Assembly: GCA_035628505.1 (NCBI GenBank)
Contig: DASPJR010000188.1
Coordinates: 1-52,290, forward strand
From: DASPJR01 sp035628505
GTDB taxonomy: Bacteria > Planctomycetota > SZUA-567 > H5-PLA8
Direction: 5' to 3'
DNA length: 52,290 bases
Positions 25,692-33,256 of this stretch are shown in pieces. Numbering within the stretch: position 1 is the stretch's first letter; the number at the start of each line of letters is the position of its first letter. Position numbers and translations under genes: made by a program. The notes beneath the pieces were generated by a model. It worked only from the letters and a program-made list of their open reading frames with translations, ran no database searches and was not told the origin of the DNA.

Positions 25692-27536
25692 TTATTCGTC
25701 GCTTTCGCGTTTTTGTTTGCGCGACTTGCGAATCTGTTCCACGTGGGCGGGCCAGTTGCGATCGGATGGAAGTGCCAGCACGACGATTTTATCCTCGCCT
25801 TTATAGACACTGCCCTTCACCGCGATGTCGTACTCGTTGAGAATTTTGTCCATTTCGGAACGTTCAAAGACAAGGACCCGACGCGCTGTGTCCGGTTTGC
25901 TTTTGTCGGCGGGCTCTTCGGCAAGCATCTTTTCCGACTTGACCGGGCGCTGCAGATAGAAGCAGTTCAGCGGCAGATTGCCGCTCAGGGCGTACACGTT
26001 GAAGTTCGCGCCGATCTCCGGATCTTTCGCCAGATTCTCCAGTTCCTGCCGCACCTTTTCCGCATGGCGGCTCAGCAGCATGTTTTCACGCGACTGGCGC
26101 GCCATGTAAATGCTCCAGCCGCCCAGCCCCACATAGGCTGCAACAGCCAGTGTCGCCACGCCCACCAGGGGCTTCCCTTCGACCCATTGCCGTGCTGAAT
26201 AGAAGTAAGCTGCGAAAACCGCCACAGCCAGCGGGACGCTGAACATCAGGCCGTTTACGCCCGCCAGCATCGCCACTTTTTGTGCGGGCGGCCAGAAAGG
26301 AAAGCTGCCGACGGCGGCAGCGGCCAGAACGCCGAATATCAACTGTGTCCACGCCAGCCGCTCCTCGCAGAACCCGCCCGGCGCCTTGAACTGGCTCAGC
26401 AGGTATCCTCCGGCAAGCGCGAGGGGCGGAATGATCGGCAGCAGGTAGTGCGGCTGCTGCTTGGGGTAAATGTAAAAGCACAGGAATCCCGTGAGGAATG
26501 CGCCAGCGAAGAAAAGCATGTTCTCGCGCGCGGTCAGGATGATGCCGGATGAATCCTCAGGTTCTTTGGGCTTTGGACGCGTGAGATAGATGACAAAAGC
26601 CAGAAGCAGCAGAGGTGTCCACGGCAGCATGCCACCGGCGAGCGTATAGATATACTTGGTCCAAGGGTCATTCTGAATGTGTCCTGAATTGGCGTCGCTG
26701 AAACCTTCGCTGGCCTCCTTCATGAAGATCGCCCATGCCTGCGGCTCGGCCTGCTTGACGCTCACGAACCACCACAGCGAAGCCGAGCTGATTGCCAGCG
26801 CCGCGATAAACAGGATCACCTTGCGGGTGTTCAACCGCCGGTAACGCACAGCCGCAAGTGCGACTGCGCTGACTAACAGGACGACGGGGATATGCCCTTT
26901 GGTAAGGATGCCAAGCCCAAGGCTGGCGCCCAGGCTTAAGGCTGTCAGCATCCCCGGTCGCGGCGTGGTTACAAGCCATGCGGCCGAGCAGTACATCCAG
27001 CATGTCGTGAAGAGCAGCACCGAGTCGCCGTAGCCCAGCTGCGCGTGAACCGCGACGAGCTGGCCCAGCCCCAGCAGCAGCCCCGCGACAACTCCGCCCG
27101 TGCGGCCGAATACCAGCGAGCCATAGAGCACCACAATGAAAAGCGCGCACGCGACCAGCAGAGCCGGCGGCAGCAACGTGGCGTTGGTCATCACGCGCAG
27201 CGTCAGGCCGTCCTCGCCTTTGAGCAGCTTGGCCGCGCTGGCCACCAGCCAGTACGGCAGCGGCGGCTTGTTGAGCCGCACTTCGCCGCCCATGGTCGGA
27301 ACGATGTAATTGTCGCGCTCGATCATTTCGCGGGCGACAACAGCCACGCGCGCTTCGGGCGTTTCTTTCAGCGGACGGCTTTGAACGGCTGGAAGAAGAT
27401 AGAGAGCGAAAGCGAAGAGAAAGATGCCGCTGGCTGCAAAGATATCCTTGCGCAGCTCTTCCGAACTGCGGTGCGCGACGCCGGTCACTGCAGCGGCGTG
27501 TTTCGTATCAATGTCAGCTTCTTCCGTTTGTGACAC
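25692..27536 (-). CDS. ArnT/PMT-type GT-C glycosyltransferase (lipid-linked sugar transfer)
   Basis: 614 aa from a GTG start (no ATG before residue 70). After a membrane helix, the loop at about 54-100 is the family signature: KETPEARVAVVAREMIERDNYIVPTMGGEVRLNKPPLPYW. The E-A-R pattern contributes the catalytic acid. About ten further hydrophobic helices follow, with a periplasmic-facing C-terminal domain (about 490-614). It would move a sugar from a polyprenyl phosphate to lipid A, a protein or another acceptor on the outer face of the inner membrane. The acceptor is unknown. It is divergent from the pseudopilin genes. Confidence 0.9.
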   Translation of the reverse strand: MSQTEEADIDTKHAAAVTGVAHRSSEELRKDIFAASGIFLFAFALYLLPAVQSRPLKETPEARVAVVAREMIERDNYIVPTMGGEVRLNKPPLPYWLVASAAKLLKGEDGLTLRVMTNATLLPPALLVACALFIVVLYGSLVFGRTGGVVAGLLLGLGQLVAVHAQLGYGDSVLLFTTCWMYCSAAWLVTTPRPGMLTALSLGASLGLGILTKGHIPVVLLVSAVALAAVRYRRLNTRKVILFIAALAISSASLWWFVSVKQAEPQAWAIFMKEASEGFSDANSGHIQNDPWTKYIYTLAGGMLPWTPLLLLAFVIYLTRPKPKEPEDSSGIILTARENMLFFAGAFLTGFLCFYIYPKQQPHYLLPIIPPLALAGGYLLSQFKAPGGFCEERLAWTQLIFGVLAAAAVGSFPFWPPAQKVAMLAGVNGLMFSVPLAVAVFAAYFYSARQWVEGKPLVGVATLAVAAYVGLGGWSIYMARQSRENMLLSRHAEKVRQELENLAKDPEIGANFNVYALSGNLPLNCFYLQRPVKSEKMLAEEPADKSKPDTARRVLVFERSEMDKILNEYDIAVKGSVYKGEDKIVVLALPSDRNWPAHVEQIRKSRKQKRESDE

Positions 27537-27713
27537 GCGTCGAGAGGCCCTGGGTTGTAAAATTTCCTATAACATAAGGAGTCAGCCTGTATTCGGCTAG
27601 TCCAGCTTCGCACTTTTGTGATTTCGAAGCTTTCCTGCTTGCCAAGCAAGGCCGCAGCATGTTTGATTCAGTGGAACGGCGCTACGCTATCAAGACTTCC
27701 GACGAGGCGTTTT
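27537..27713. promoter_or_regulatory. Divergent region between glycosyltransferase and pseudopilin genes
   Basis: 177 bp with an AT-rich patch near 27555-27580 containing TATAACAT. The pseudopilin GTG/ATG choice is set by a GAGG ribosome site at about 27703-27706. No gene is seen. Confidence 0.35.
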
Positions 27714-28166
27714 ATGCCGAACAGGCGTATCAAGGCACTCATCCGCCATGCAGCAGGGCCTTGCCGCGGCTTCACCCTGCTCGAGATGGGCATCGCGCTG
27801 GGCGTCCTGCTGACCGCATTGATCGCCGCATCGGTGCTGATTCATGCCGCCGGACGCCATCAACGGCTGGTCTGGCAGGATGCGATTGCTGCCGAGCTGG
27901 CCACGTCCACACTTGAGAAGGCTCTTGCCGACCCTGATCTGCAGCCCACCCCGGTGGCTGGAAAAGCGATCACGATTCAGCCTCCTGGCCGTGCCAATTC
28001 TTCGGAGGTGCTGCCGGGCGTACGTGCCGTGCTTCATGTCACGGCACTCGCCGGCCGGACCGATCTGCTGCACATACGCGCGGTGGTCAGCTGGACGTGC
28101 GCTGATAGTGGAGAAAGTACGGACCGCAGCGTGGAGCGCATCAGTCTCAGGAGGGCGAAGCCATGA
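27714..28166 (+). CDS. Type II secretion / type IV pilus-like pseudopilin 1
   Basis: 150 aa from the ATG at 27714 (GAGG about 7 nt upstream); the frame opens at 27618. The prepilin motif is GFTLLE after a short basic leader (MPNRRIKALIRHAAGPCR), then a hydrophobic helix MGIALGVLLTALIAASVLI. The E at +5 is kept. The rest is a small beta-rich globular domain. The next gene starts 4 nt before its stop (ATGA overlap). It resembles GspI-type minor pseudopilins by order and size. Confidence 0.85.
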   Translation: MPNRRIKALIRHAAGPCRGFTLLEMGIALGVLLTALIAASVLIHAAGRHQRLVWQDAIAAELATSTLEKALADPDLQPTPVAGKAITIQPPGRANSSEVLPGVRAVLHVTALAGRTDLLHIRAVVSWTCADSGESTDRSVERISLRRAKP

Positions 28167-28684
28167 AGACGTCGCTCTCCCGTGGTTTCACGATGATCGA
28201 ATTGATTTTTTCTGTCATCCTGATGTCGATTTTTATGCTTACCATTTGGGCCTCAATCCGGTCGCTCAGCGTGTCTTCCTCTGAATCCGCACGCGGATCG
28301 GCCGAGCTGGCTGGCGCCGTACGCATGGCCGAGCGCTTCCGCAACGATGTGCGGCAGGCCAGCAGCGTCGAGGTTTCGCGGGACGGCAGCACCCTCACCC
28401 TGATCTTCACCGACCACTGCGTGATATACGCCAAAGGCAGCACAGGCCGCATTGAAAGGAGCAGGCTGCGCGTCAAGACCGACCTTATCGCCAGTGAAGT
28501 CGATACGGGTCCAGCCGTACAGAGCGTTCACTTCGCGCTTGCGCCGGCCACGCGTCTACTGCACGCAAGCTGGTACTGCTGGGGGCCGGCCGATCCGCAA
28601 TCGCGTGAAGCGCAGAATCAAGCGCCGCATACGCTGGTGCTCGACACCAGCCTGCGTTCGCTTGAGGAGGTTCAGCGCGAATGA
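28163..28684 (+). CDS. Type II secretion / type IV pilus-like pseudopilin 2
   Basis: 173 aa. It opens with MKTSLSRGFTMIELIFSVILMSIFMLTIWASI: a short leader, a GFTMIE prepilin site and a hydrophobic helix. It overlaps the upstream and downstream genes by 4 nt each (ATGA), so translation is coupled. By order and length it resembles GspJ or PilW-like minor pseudopilins. The major pseudopilin, ATPase and peptidase are not in the window. Confidence 0.87.
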   Translation: MKTSLSRGFTMIELIFSVILMSIFMLTIWASIRSLSVSSSESARGSAELAGAVRMAERFRNDVRQASSVEVSRDGSTLTLIFTDHCVIYAKGSTGRIERSRLRVKTDLIASEVDTGPAVQSVHFALAPATRLLHASWYCWGPADPQSREAQNQAPHTLVLDTSLRSLEEVQRE

Positions 28685-29106
28685 ATCCACACAGACCGCG
28701 TGGCCACATTCTGATCGCGCTCATGCTCGTCTGCATGCTCATCAGCTTTGCCGCCGGAGCATTGATCCTGCAAAAACCGGCAGGCCAGGCGGCAGATATT
28801 CACAGCGCACTTCAGCAGGCACAACTGGCAGCCGAAGGCGCGTTGCAGATGTCGCTGGCGAACCTGGATGCAGGGAAGCCGCCGGCGGCGAGCATCTCGC
28901 TGGGTGCCGGCATTTCAGCGGAAGCCGGCACTGAAAATGCCGGATCGGTGCGCCAGATCAGAATCCTTTCAACGGGCAGGGCGCCTGCTGCCGCTGCCGA
29001 TATCCAGAATTCTCAGGCCACGGCGCAGATTACTGCGCTGGCGGAGAAGACTCCCGACGGAAAATGGCGCGTGAAGACGTACCGCGTGGCAACACGCCTG
29101 GAGTAA
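28681..29106 (+). CDS. Small PilX/GspK-like minor pilin candidate
   Basis: 141 aa. The start is RGHILIALMLVCMLISFAAGALI, a hydrophobic helix after RG. The position where other pilins have E at +5 is not E, as in GspK/PilX-type minor subunits that lack it. The body is small (about 110 residues). The ATGA overlap with the previous gene indicates coupling. Its stop lies 4 bp from the convergent aldehyde dehydrogenase stop. The three genes could form a tip complex, with the rest of the machine encoded elsewhere. Confidence 0.7.
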   Translation: MNPHRPRGHILIALMLVCMLISFAAGALILQKPAGQAADIHSALQQAQLAAEGALQMSLANLDAGKPPAASISLGAGISAEAGTENAGSVRQIRILSTGRAPAAAADIQNSQATAQITALAEKTPDGKWRVKTYRVATRLE

Positions 29107-29109
29107 CGT

Positions 29110-30654
29110 TCAGCCGGCCGTGACGTCGATCTGCGCGCGCTGCAGCTTGCCTGAATAATCAACGTAGACGCTCTTCCATTCCGTAAAGATGTCGAGCACC
29201 GTTTCGCCGGCTTCGCGGTGGCCGTTGCCCGTCTGCTTGATGCCGCCGAACGGCAGATGCACCTCGGCGCCAATGGTGGGACCGTTGATGTACGTGATGC
29301 CTGCGTCGAAATCGCGCATGGCGCGAAACGCGCGGTCGATGTTCTTCGTGTAAACGCTGCTCGAGAGTCCGTATTTCGTATTGTTGAGAATCGCCACGGC
29401 TTCGTCGAAGTCTTCGATCTTTATCACCGAGAGCACCGGGCCGAAGATTTCTTCCTGGGCGATGCGCATCTCCGGTTTGACAGCGCTGAAGACGGTCGGC
29501 TCAAAATACCAGCCGCGCGAGTGCGGCGCGTCGCTGATCGGCTTGCCGCCGCAGAGCAGCGTGGCGCCTTCGTCAATGCCGATGCGGATGTATTCCTGCA
29601 CGCGCGCACGCTGCTTCTCGTTGACGAGCGGACCGATCTGCATGTTCGGGTCCAGCGGATCGCCGACGCGCACATCTTGCGCGGCCTTCACCAGCCGCGC
29701 GAGAAAAGGCTTGTAGATCTTCTTATGGAGCAGCAGCCGGCTGGTCGCCGTGCAGCGTTGCCCGGCGGTGGCGAACGCGCCCCACACTGCACCTTCCAGT
29801 GCCAGTTCAACGTCGGCGTCGTCCATCACGATCTGCGCGTTTTTGCCGCCCATCTCAAGCGCGCAGCGCTTGTGCGTGGCGCCGCACACAGATGCGATGT
29901 GCGCGCCGACCTCGCTCGAGCCGGTAAAGCTGATCAGCGCCACATTCGGGTGAGCCACCAGCGCGGCCCCTGCTTCCTCGCCAACCCCCTGGACCAGATT
30001 CACAACTCCATCGGGTACGCCCGCGTCCTGGAGTGCTTTGACGAAAGCGGCACCACACGCCGGGCTGTCCTCGGCCGGCTTGAGAACAACCGTGTTTCCA
30101 CACAGGATCGCCGGAAAAATTTTCCAGCTCGGAATGGCGACGGGGAAATTCCACGGCGTAATCAGTCCGCACACACCCACTGGACGCCGCACCGTCATCG
30201 CAAATTTGTCGGGAAGTTCGCTGGGAACAGTTTCACCGGCAAGGCGGCGTCCCAGTCCGGCGTAGAGATTGGCGCAGTCGATGGCTTCCTGAACATCGCC
30301 GCGCGCCTCGACAAGGGGCTTGCCCATCTCGCGCGACATCAGCAATGCGATGGCTTCCTTGCGCTCGCGCAGAATTTCGCCGCAACGCCGCAGCAGGTTT
30401 CCACGCTGCGGCGCCGGCACGAGCCGCCAGCTCTTGAATGCTTCGGCCGCCGCTGTTACGGCATTGTTGACATCCACCTCTCGCGAACGTGGAAAGTGGC
30501 CAATCAACTCCTCCTTATTGGAGGGGCTGCGGCTTTCGAACGTTTCGCCGCCGGCCGCGGGGGCCCACTGGCCGGCGATGAAGTTCAGATTCGGCGCGAG
30601 AGGATCAAGCTTGGGCAGAATTCTCTTTGAGGGGCTGACAACAGCGCGACTCAT
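29110..30654 (-). CDS. NAD(P)-dependent aldehyde dehydrogenase
   Basis: 514 aa from the ATG at 30654 (AGGAGG about 10 nt upstream); the frame begins at 30732. ALDH motifs are complete: ITPWNFP (N169), LEMGGKN (E267), AGQRC with the catalytic cysteine at 301, and EEIFGPVLSV near 400. The C-terminus FGGIKQTGNGHREAGETVLDIFTEWKSVYVDYSG is like the alpha-ketoglutaric semialdehyde dehydrogenase group, but the substrate is uncertain. It is divergent from pyrK, with 124 bp between starts. A perfect palindrome overlaps its ribosome site. Confidence 0.9.
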   Translation of the reverse strand: MSRAVVSPSKRILPKLDPLAPNLNFIAGQWAPAAGGETFESRSPSNKEELIGHFPRSREVDVNNAVTAAAEAFKSWRLVPAPQRGNLLRRCGEILRERKEAIALLMSREMGKPLVEARGDVQEAIDCANLYAGLGRRLAGETVPSELPDKFAMTVRRPVGVCGLITPWNFPVAIPSWKIFPAILCGNTVVLKPAEDSPACGAAFVKALQDAGVPDGVVNLVQGVGEEAGAALVAHPNVALISFTGSSEVGAHIASVCGATHKRCALEMGGKNAQIVMDDADVELALEGAVWGAFATAGQRCTATSRLLLHKKIYKPFLARLVKAAQDVRVGDPLDPNMQIGPLVNEKQRARVQEYIRIGIDEGATLLCGGKPISDAPHSRGWYFEPTVFSAVKPEMRIAQEEIFGPVLSVIKIEDFDEAVAILNNTKYGLSSSVYTKNIDRAFRAMRDFDAGITYINGPTIGAEVHLPFGGIKQTGNGHREAGETVLDIFTEWKSVYVDYSGKLQRAQIDVTAG

Positions 30655-30657
30655 ATG

Positions 30658-30669
30658 AGGAGGCCTCCT
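30658..30669. promoter_or_regulatory. 12-bp perfect palindrome over the aldehyde dehydrogenase ribosome site
   Basis: AGGAGGCCTCCT reads the same on both strands, and its minus-strand AGGAGG is the ribosome site for the ALDH ATG. The RNA could fold to hide the site, or a protein could bind it as a dimer. Confidence 0.6.
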
Positions 30670-30742
30670 GTTGCAAACAATGGTAGCGACGTTTTGCGCG
30701 CCGCAAAAGCAAAATGAGGGCCTCGCCAACACCCACGTTCAT

Positions 30743-30779
30743 TTGCACTTCCCCGACGCTCCCTGCTATTATGGCGGCA
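30743..30779 (+). promoter_or_regulatory. Leaderless-type promoter of pyrK
   Basis: TTGCAC (-35) at 30743-30748, an 18-bp spacer, and extended -10 TGCTATTAT at 30764-30772. The expected start site falls on the A of the ATG at 30779, so the transcript should lack a 5' leader. No ribosome site precedes that ATG. Confidence 0.6.
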
Positions 30780-31627
30780 TGACTGAAACCTGCACCGCCG
30801 ACTGTTCCGTCCCCTTCGTCCAGACCCAGGCTGTTGTAACCCACCAGGAACGTGTTTCCTCGCGCTACCTGCTCCTGCGGCTGCGCTGTGAAAGCATCGC
30901 GCGTACGGCGCTACCCGGGCAATTCGTCATGATCGCCTGCGCTCAGGATATCGGCGGAATCAGCGAGCCGCTGCTGCCTCGTCCGCTGGCTATCCTGGAT
31001 GCGCGCGGAGACGAAATCGAGCTGCTCTACTTTGTCAGCGGATATGGCACCTCCATCTTAAGGCAGAGCGGCAGCCAGACGGGTACGCCGCTACGCATCA
31101 TCGGCCCCCTCGGCCGCGGCTTTGAGCCCATTCCCGGCGTGGATGTCCATATCGCGCTGGGAGGTGGCAGCGGCGTGGCGCCGCTTGTGTTCTTCTACCG
31201 GCGCTTTGCCAAATCGCAGAAAAACTGGCACCTGGTTCTCGCAGCGCGTTCGTCCGATCAGCTTGCGCGCGAAGATGTCGTCGCCTGCCCCGGCCGCCTG
31301 CATAAGGCGACCGACGACGGCAGTGCCGGCGTGCGCGGGACGGCCATCGACGCCATGAATTCACTGCTCTCGGGCGAGCTGAAAGGCGCGAAAGCGGGCA
31401 TTTACGCCGCCGGGCCTGAACCGATGATGATGGCGGCCGCAAAGCAGTCACGCGCGCTGAATCTGCCCTGCATGGTGTCACTGGAGCAGCGCATGGCCTG
31501 CGGCGTGGGCGTGTGCCGCGCGTGCGTGGTCGATGGAGTTTCGCCGCACAAGAAAACCGGTCTGCTGCGCCGCACCGTTTGCCAGGACGGGCCGGTCTTC
31601 GACATCAATGAGCTGGCGGGGTGGTAA
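30779..31627 (+). CDS. pyrK: Dihydroorotate dehydrogenase electron-transfer subunit (PyrK-like)
   Basis: 282 aa from the ATG at 30779; an upstream frame to 30671 lacks a start context. It transfers electrons from the PyrD subunit through FAD and a 2Fe-2S cluster to NAD. An FAD-binding beta-barrel with LPGQFVMI (45-52) is followed by the nucleotide domain with GGGSGVAPLVF (128-138). The C-terminal cluster ligands are C241, C246, C249 and C268 (MACGVGVCRACV then TVCQDGPVF). No pyrD is in the window. A related alternative is a sulfide-dehydrogenase or Nfn-type subunit B, but PyrK fits best. It appears leaderless. Confidence 0.88.
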   Translation: MTETCTADCSVPFVQTQAVVTHQERVSSRYLLLRLRCESIARTALPGQFVMIACAQDIGGISEPLLPRPLAILDARGDEIELLYFVSGYGTSILRQSGSQTGTPLRIIGPLGRGFEPIPGVDVHIALGGGSGVAPLVFFYRRFAKSQKNWHLVLAARSSDQLAREDVVACPGRLHKATDDGSAGVRGTAIDAMNSLLSGELKGAKAGIYAAGPEPMMMAAAKQSRALNLPCMVSLEQRMACGVGVCRACVVDGVSPHKKTGLLRRTVCQDGPVFDINELAGW

Positions 31628-31680
31628 TTCTTTTTTCACAGCAGAGGCGCGGAGACGCTGAGAACTGAATCTGTTGTATT

Positions 31681-31797
31681 CCCCTCCCCTTGCGGGAGGG
31701 GGTAGGGGGAGGGGTTAGCCATTCGCAAAAGTGTGCGCGCCGCCTGCATTGGACGGCTAACCCCTCTCCCTAACCCTCTCCCGCAAGGGGAGAGGGA
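31681..31797. repeat. Inverted-repeat element with CCCTCTCCC ends, copy 1
   Basis: Left arm 31681-31720 and right arm 31755-31797, with AACCCCTC/GAGGGGTT-type ends in inverted orientation and a 34-bp interior. The left arm continues into GTTGTATTCCCC. The same ends occur at 51805-51842 and 52026-52067 around a different 183-bp interior. It fills most of the gap between pyrK and the MBL gene. Confidence 0.85.
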
Positions 31798-31878
31798 ACC
31801 GCCGTCCGGCTCGCGTTGCGCAAAGCGAAGGGTGAAAACGTTTTCCGCGCCTCAAAGTCTCTGCGGTGAAATCAAACC

Positions 31879-32685
31879 ATGAAACTCACTCTCGAATTTC
31901 TCGGCAGCGGAACATCGGTGGGCGTGCCGGTCATCGGGTGCGAGTGCGCCGTGTGCCAATCCAGCGACAGCCTGAACAAGCGCCTGCGCTCGTCGGTGCT
32001 GATCCGCGCGTGGGACGACGCGGGGGCGCTCCAGACGACCGTGCTCATCGACACGTCGCCCGATTTCCGCCAGCAGATGCTGCGCGCGAAAGTGAAGCAG
32101 CTCGATGCCGTCATTATCTCACACTATCACGCGGATCACGTGGTCGGCATCGACGACGTGCGCCGTTTCAACCACATGCAGAACCGCGCCATCGATTGCT
32201 GGGCGCGCCCGGAGACGCTGGCCAGCCTTAAGCAAAGCTTCGGCTATGTCTTTGTTGAGGACAACAACGTTCGCTGGGGGCTGCCCTGTCTGACGCCGCG
32301 GCCGTTTGCTTTTGGTGAAGCGTTTACAATCGGCGCTCTGCGCTTCGAGCCGTTCGTGCTGGACCACCAGGTGATGCTCAACACGGGGCTGCGGATTTCC
32401 TGCGGCAGCGGCCCTGCGCTGGCGTACTGCCTGGACGTGAAACGCATTCCAGATGAATCGTTTGCGAAGCTGCAGTGCTCGCACACGCTGATCCTGGACA
32501 TGCTGCGCGAAAAGTCGCACCCAACTCACATGAATCTGGAAGAAGCGCTCGCGGCAGTGGCACGCGTAAATCCGCAGCGCGCGTTTTTTGCCCATATCGC
32601 ACACGAAGTTGATCATCGCACGCTCGAGGCAAAGCTTCCGCAGCACATTCGCCTGGCCTACGACGGGCTCGTCATCGAGCTTTAA
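31879..32685 (+). CDS. MBL-fold metal-dependent hydrolase (PhnP-like)
   Basis: 268 aa. It begins MKLTLEFLGSGTSVGVPVIGCECAVC with a cysteine-rich N-terminal loop (C21, C23, C26), as in PhnP-like phosphodiesterases. The metal motif is HYHADH (H82, H84, D86, H87), followed by FEPFVLDHQ and a C-terminal His pair (HIAHEVDH). PhnP hydrolyses cyclic phosphodiesters. Here no phn genes are present, so the substrate is open. The gene is preceded by repeat copy 1 and followed by a stem-loop. Confidence 0.87.
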   Translation: MKLTLEFLGSGTSVGVPVIGCECAVCQSSDSLNKRLRSSVLIRAWDDAGALQTTVLIDTSPDFRQQMLRAKVKQLDAVIISHYHADHVVGIDDVRRFNHMQNRAIDCWARPETLASLKQSFGYVFVEDNNVRWGLPCLTPRPFAFGEAFTIGALRFEPFVLDHQVMLNTGLRISCGSGPALAYCLDVKRIPDESFAKLQCSHTLILDMLREKSHPTHMNLEEALAAVARVNPQRAFFAHIAHEVDHRTLEAKLPQHIRLAYDGLVIEL

Positions 32686-32699
32686 TTCTGTGCCGCGCG

Positions 32700-32722
32700 C
32701 TGCAACAGCCGGCGTGTTGCAG
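32700..32722 (+). terminator. Stem-loop after the MBL gene
   Basis: CTGCAACA (32700-32707) pairs with TGTTGCAG (32715-32722) around a 7-nt loop, 14 bp after the stop. No T-tract follows, so it is a weak terminator candidate or RNA end. Confidence 0.4.
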
Positions 32723-32961
32723 TCTGAGGCGTGCGACAGGCTGAAACTTTTTTCGATTGGCACGCGAAGCACGCGAGCGGACCATTTTTGCGCCATGTTA
32801 AACCAATCGCGCAAACACGCTCGCCGCGCATGTCCAGAGATGGACCGGCTGTGACTTCAACCGTAACCACATTTCAGCCTCAAGGTGCTTTGACACCGGA
32901 ACTGTTCCTCTTGTGACCGGCAGAAGCGAGGGAAACGTTTCATTCCCCTCTTTTTTGACTT

Positions 32962-32977
32962 TGGTTTAAGTCTTGCT
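32962..32977 (+). promoter_or_regulatory. Sigma-54-like -24/-12 element
   Basis: TGG at 32962-32964 and TTGCT at 32973-32977 give GG and GC separated by exactly 10 nt, the sigma-54 spacing. The -24 box lacks the CAC part of the consensus, so this is suggestive only. Confidence 0.35.
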
Positions 32978-32987
32978 CCCTTCCAGA

Positions 32988-33256
32988 GGTCGCACGCAAG
33001 AGCATCCGCGAGCGGCGAAATCAAAAGCGGCAGGCAACTTAAATGGGGGGGCGGATCGCACGAAACGTGTGATATCGAAAACCAGATTTTTTATCAAAGC
33101 ACTGTCCGTTTATAAAAAGTATGGCCCGTATCAGCCAGTGCCGTAAAAAATATTGAACGTTGGACCGTATACGAGTGAAGTTGGATTAAGAAGGCGTATT
33201 TTCAACATCCGCCACACCGAAGGCCGTTTCTCGCAGGAGAAACGGCCTTTTATTTT
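32988..33256 (+). ncRNA. Candidate small RNA of about 270 nt
   Basis: The region runs from the presumed start site downstream of the sigma-54-like element to a perfect rho-independent terminator. It includes an 8-bp hairpin at about 33053-33071 (ATCGCACG/CGTGTGAT, loop AAA). No known ncRNA class (tmRNA, SRP, RNase P, 6S) was recognised. The terminator has its T-tract on the plus strand, although no plus-strand gene precedes it within 530 bp. Confidence 0.35.
33220..33256 (+). terminator. Perfect rho-independent terminator on the plus strand
   Basis: AAGGCCGTTTCTC (33220-33232), loop GCAG, then GAGAAACGGCCTT (33237-33249), followed by TTATTTT. On the minus strand the same stem directly follows the sirtuin stop codon and may end that message too, but it lacks a minus-strand T-tract. 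Confidence 0.88.

Larger units (their letters stand above)
32686..33249. other. 564-bp intergenic stretch without a protein gene
   Basis: No ORF with coding character. It holds a stem-loop after the MBL gene, a sigma-54-like element, a possible small RNA with a hairpin near 33053-33071 and a strong terminator at 33220-33256. It is distinctly more AT-rich than the flanking genes between about 33060 and 33210. Confidence 0.8.

Noticed and set aside
31681..31797. Insertion sequence with transposase
   Set aside because: Only terminal-type repeats are present and the interior is too short to code.
32686..33249. tmRNA, SRP RNA, RNase P RNA or riboswitch
   Set aside because: None of their conserved cores was found.
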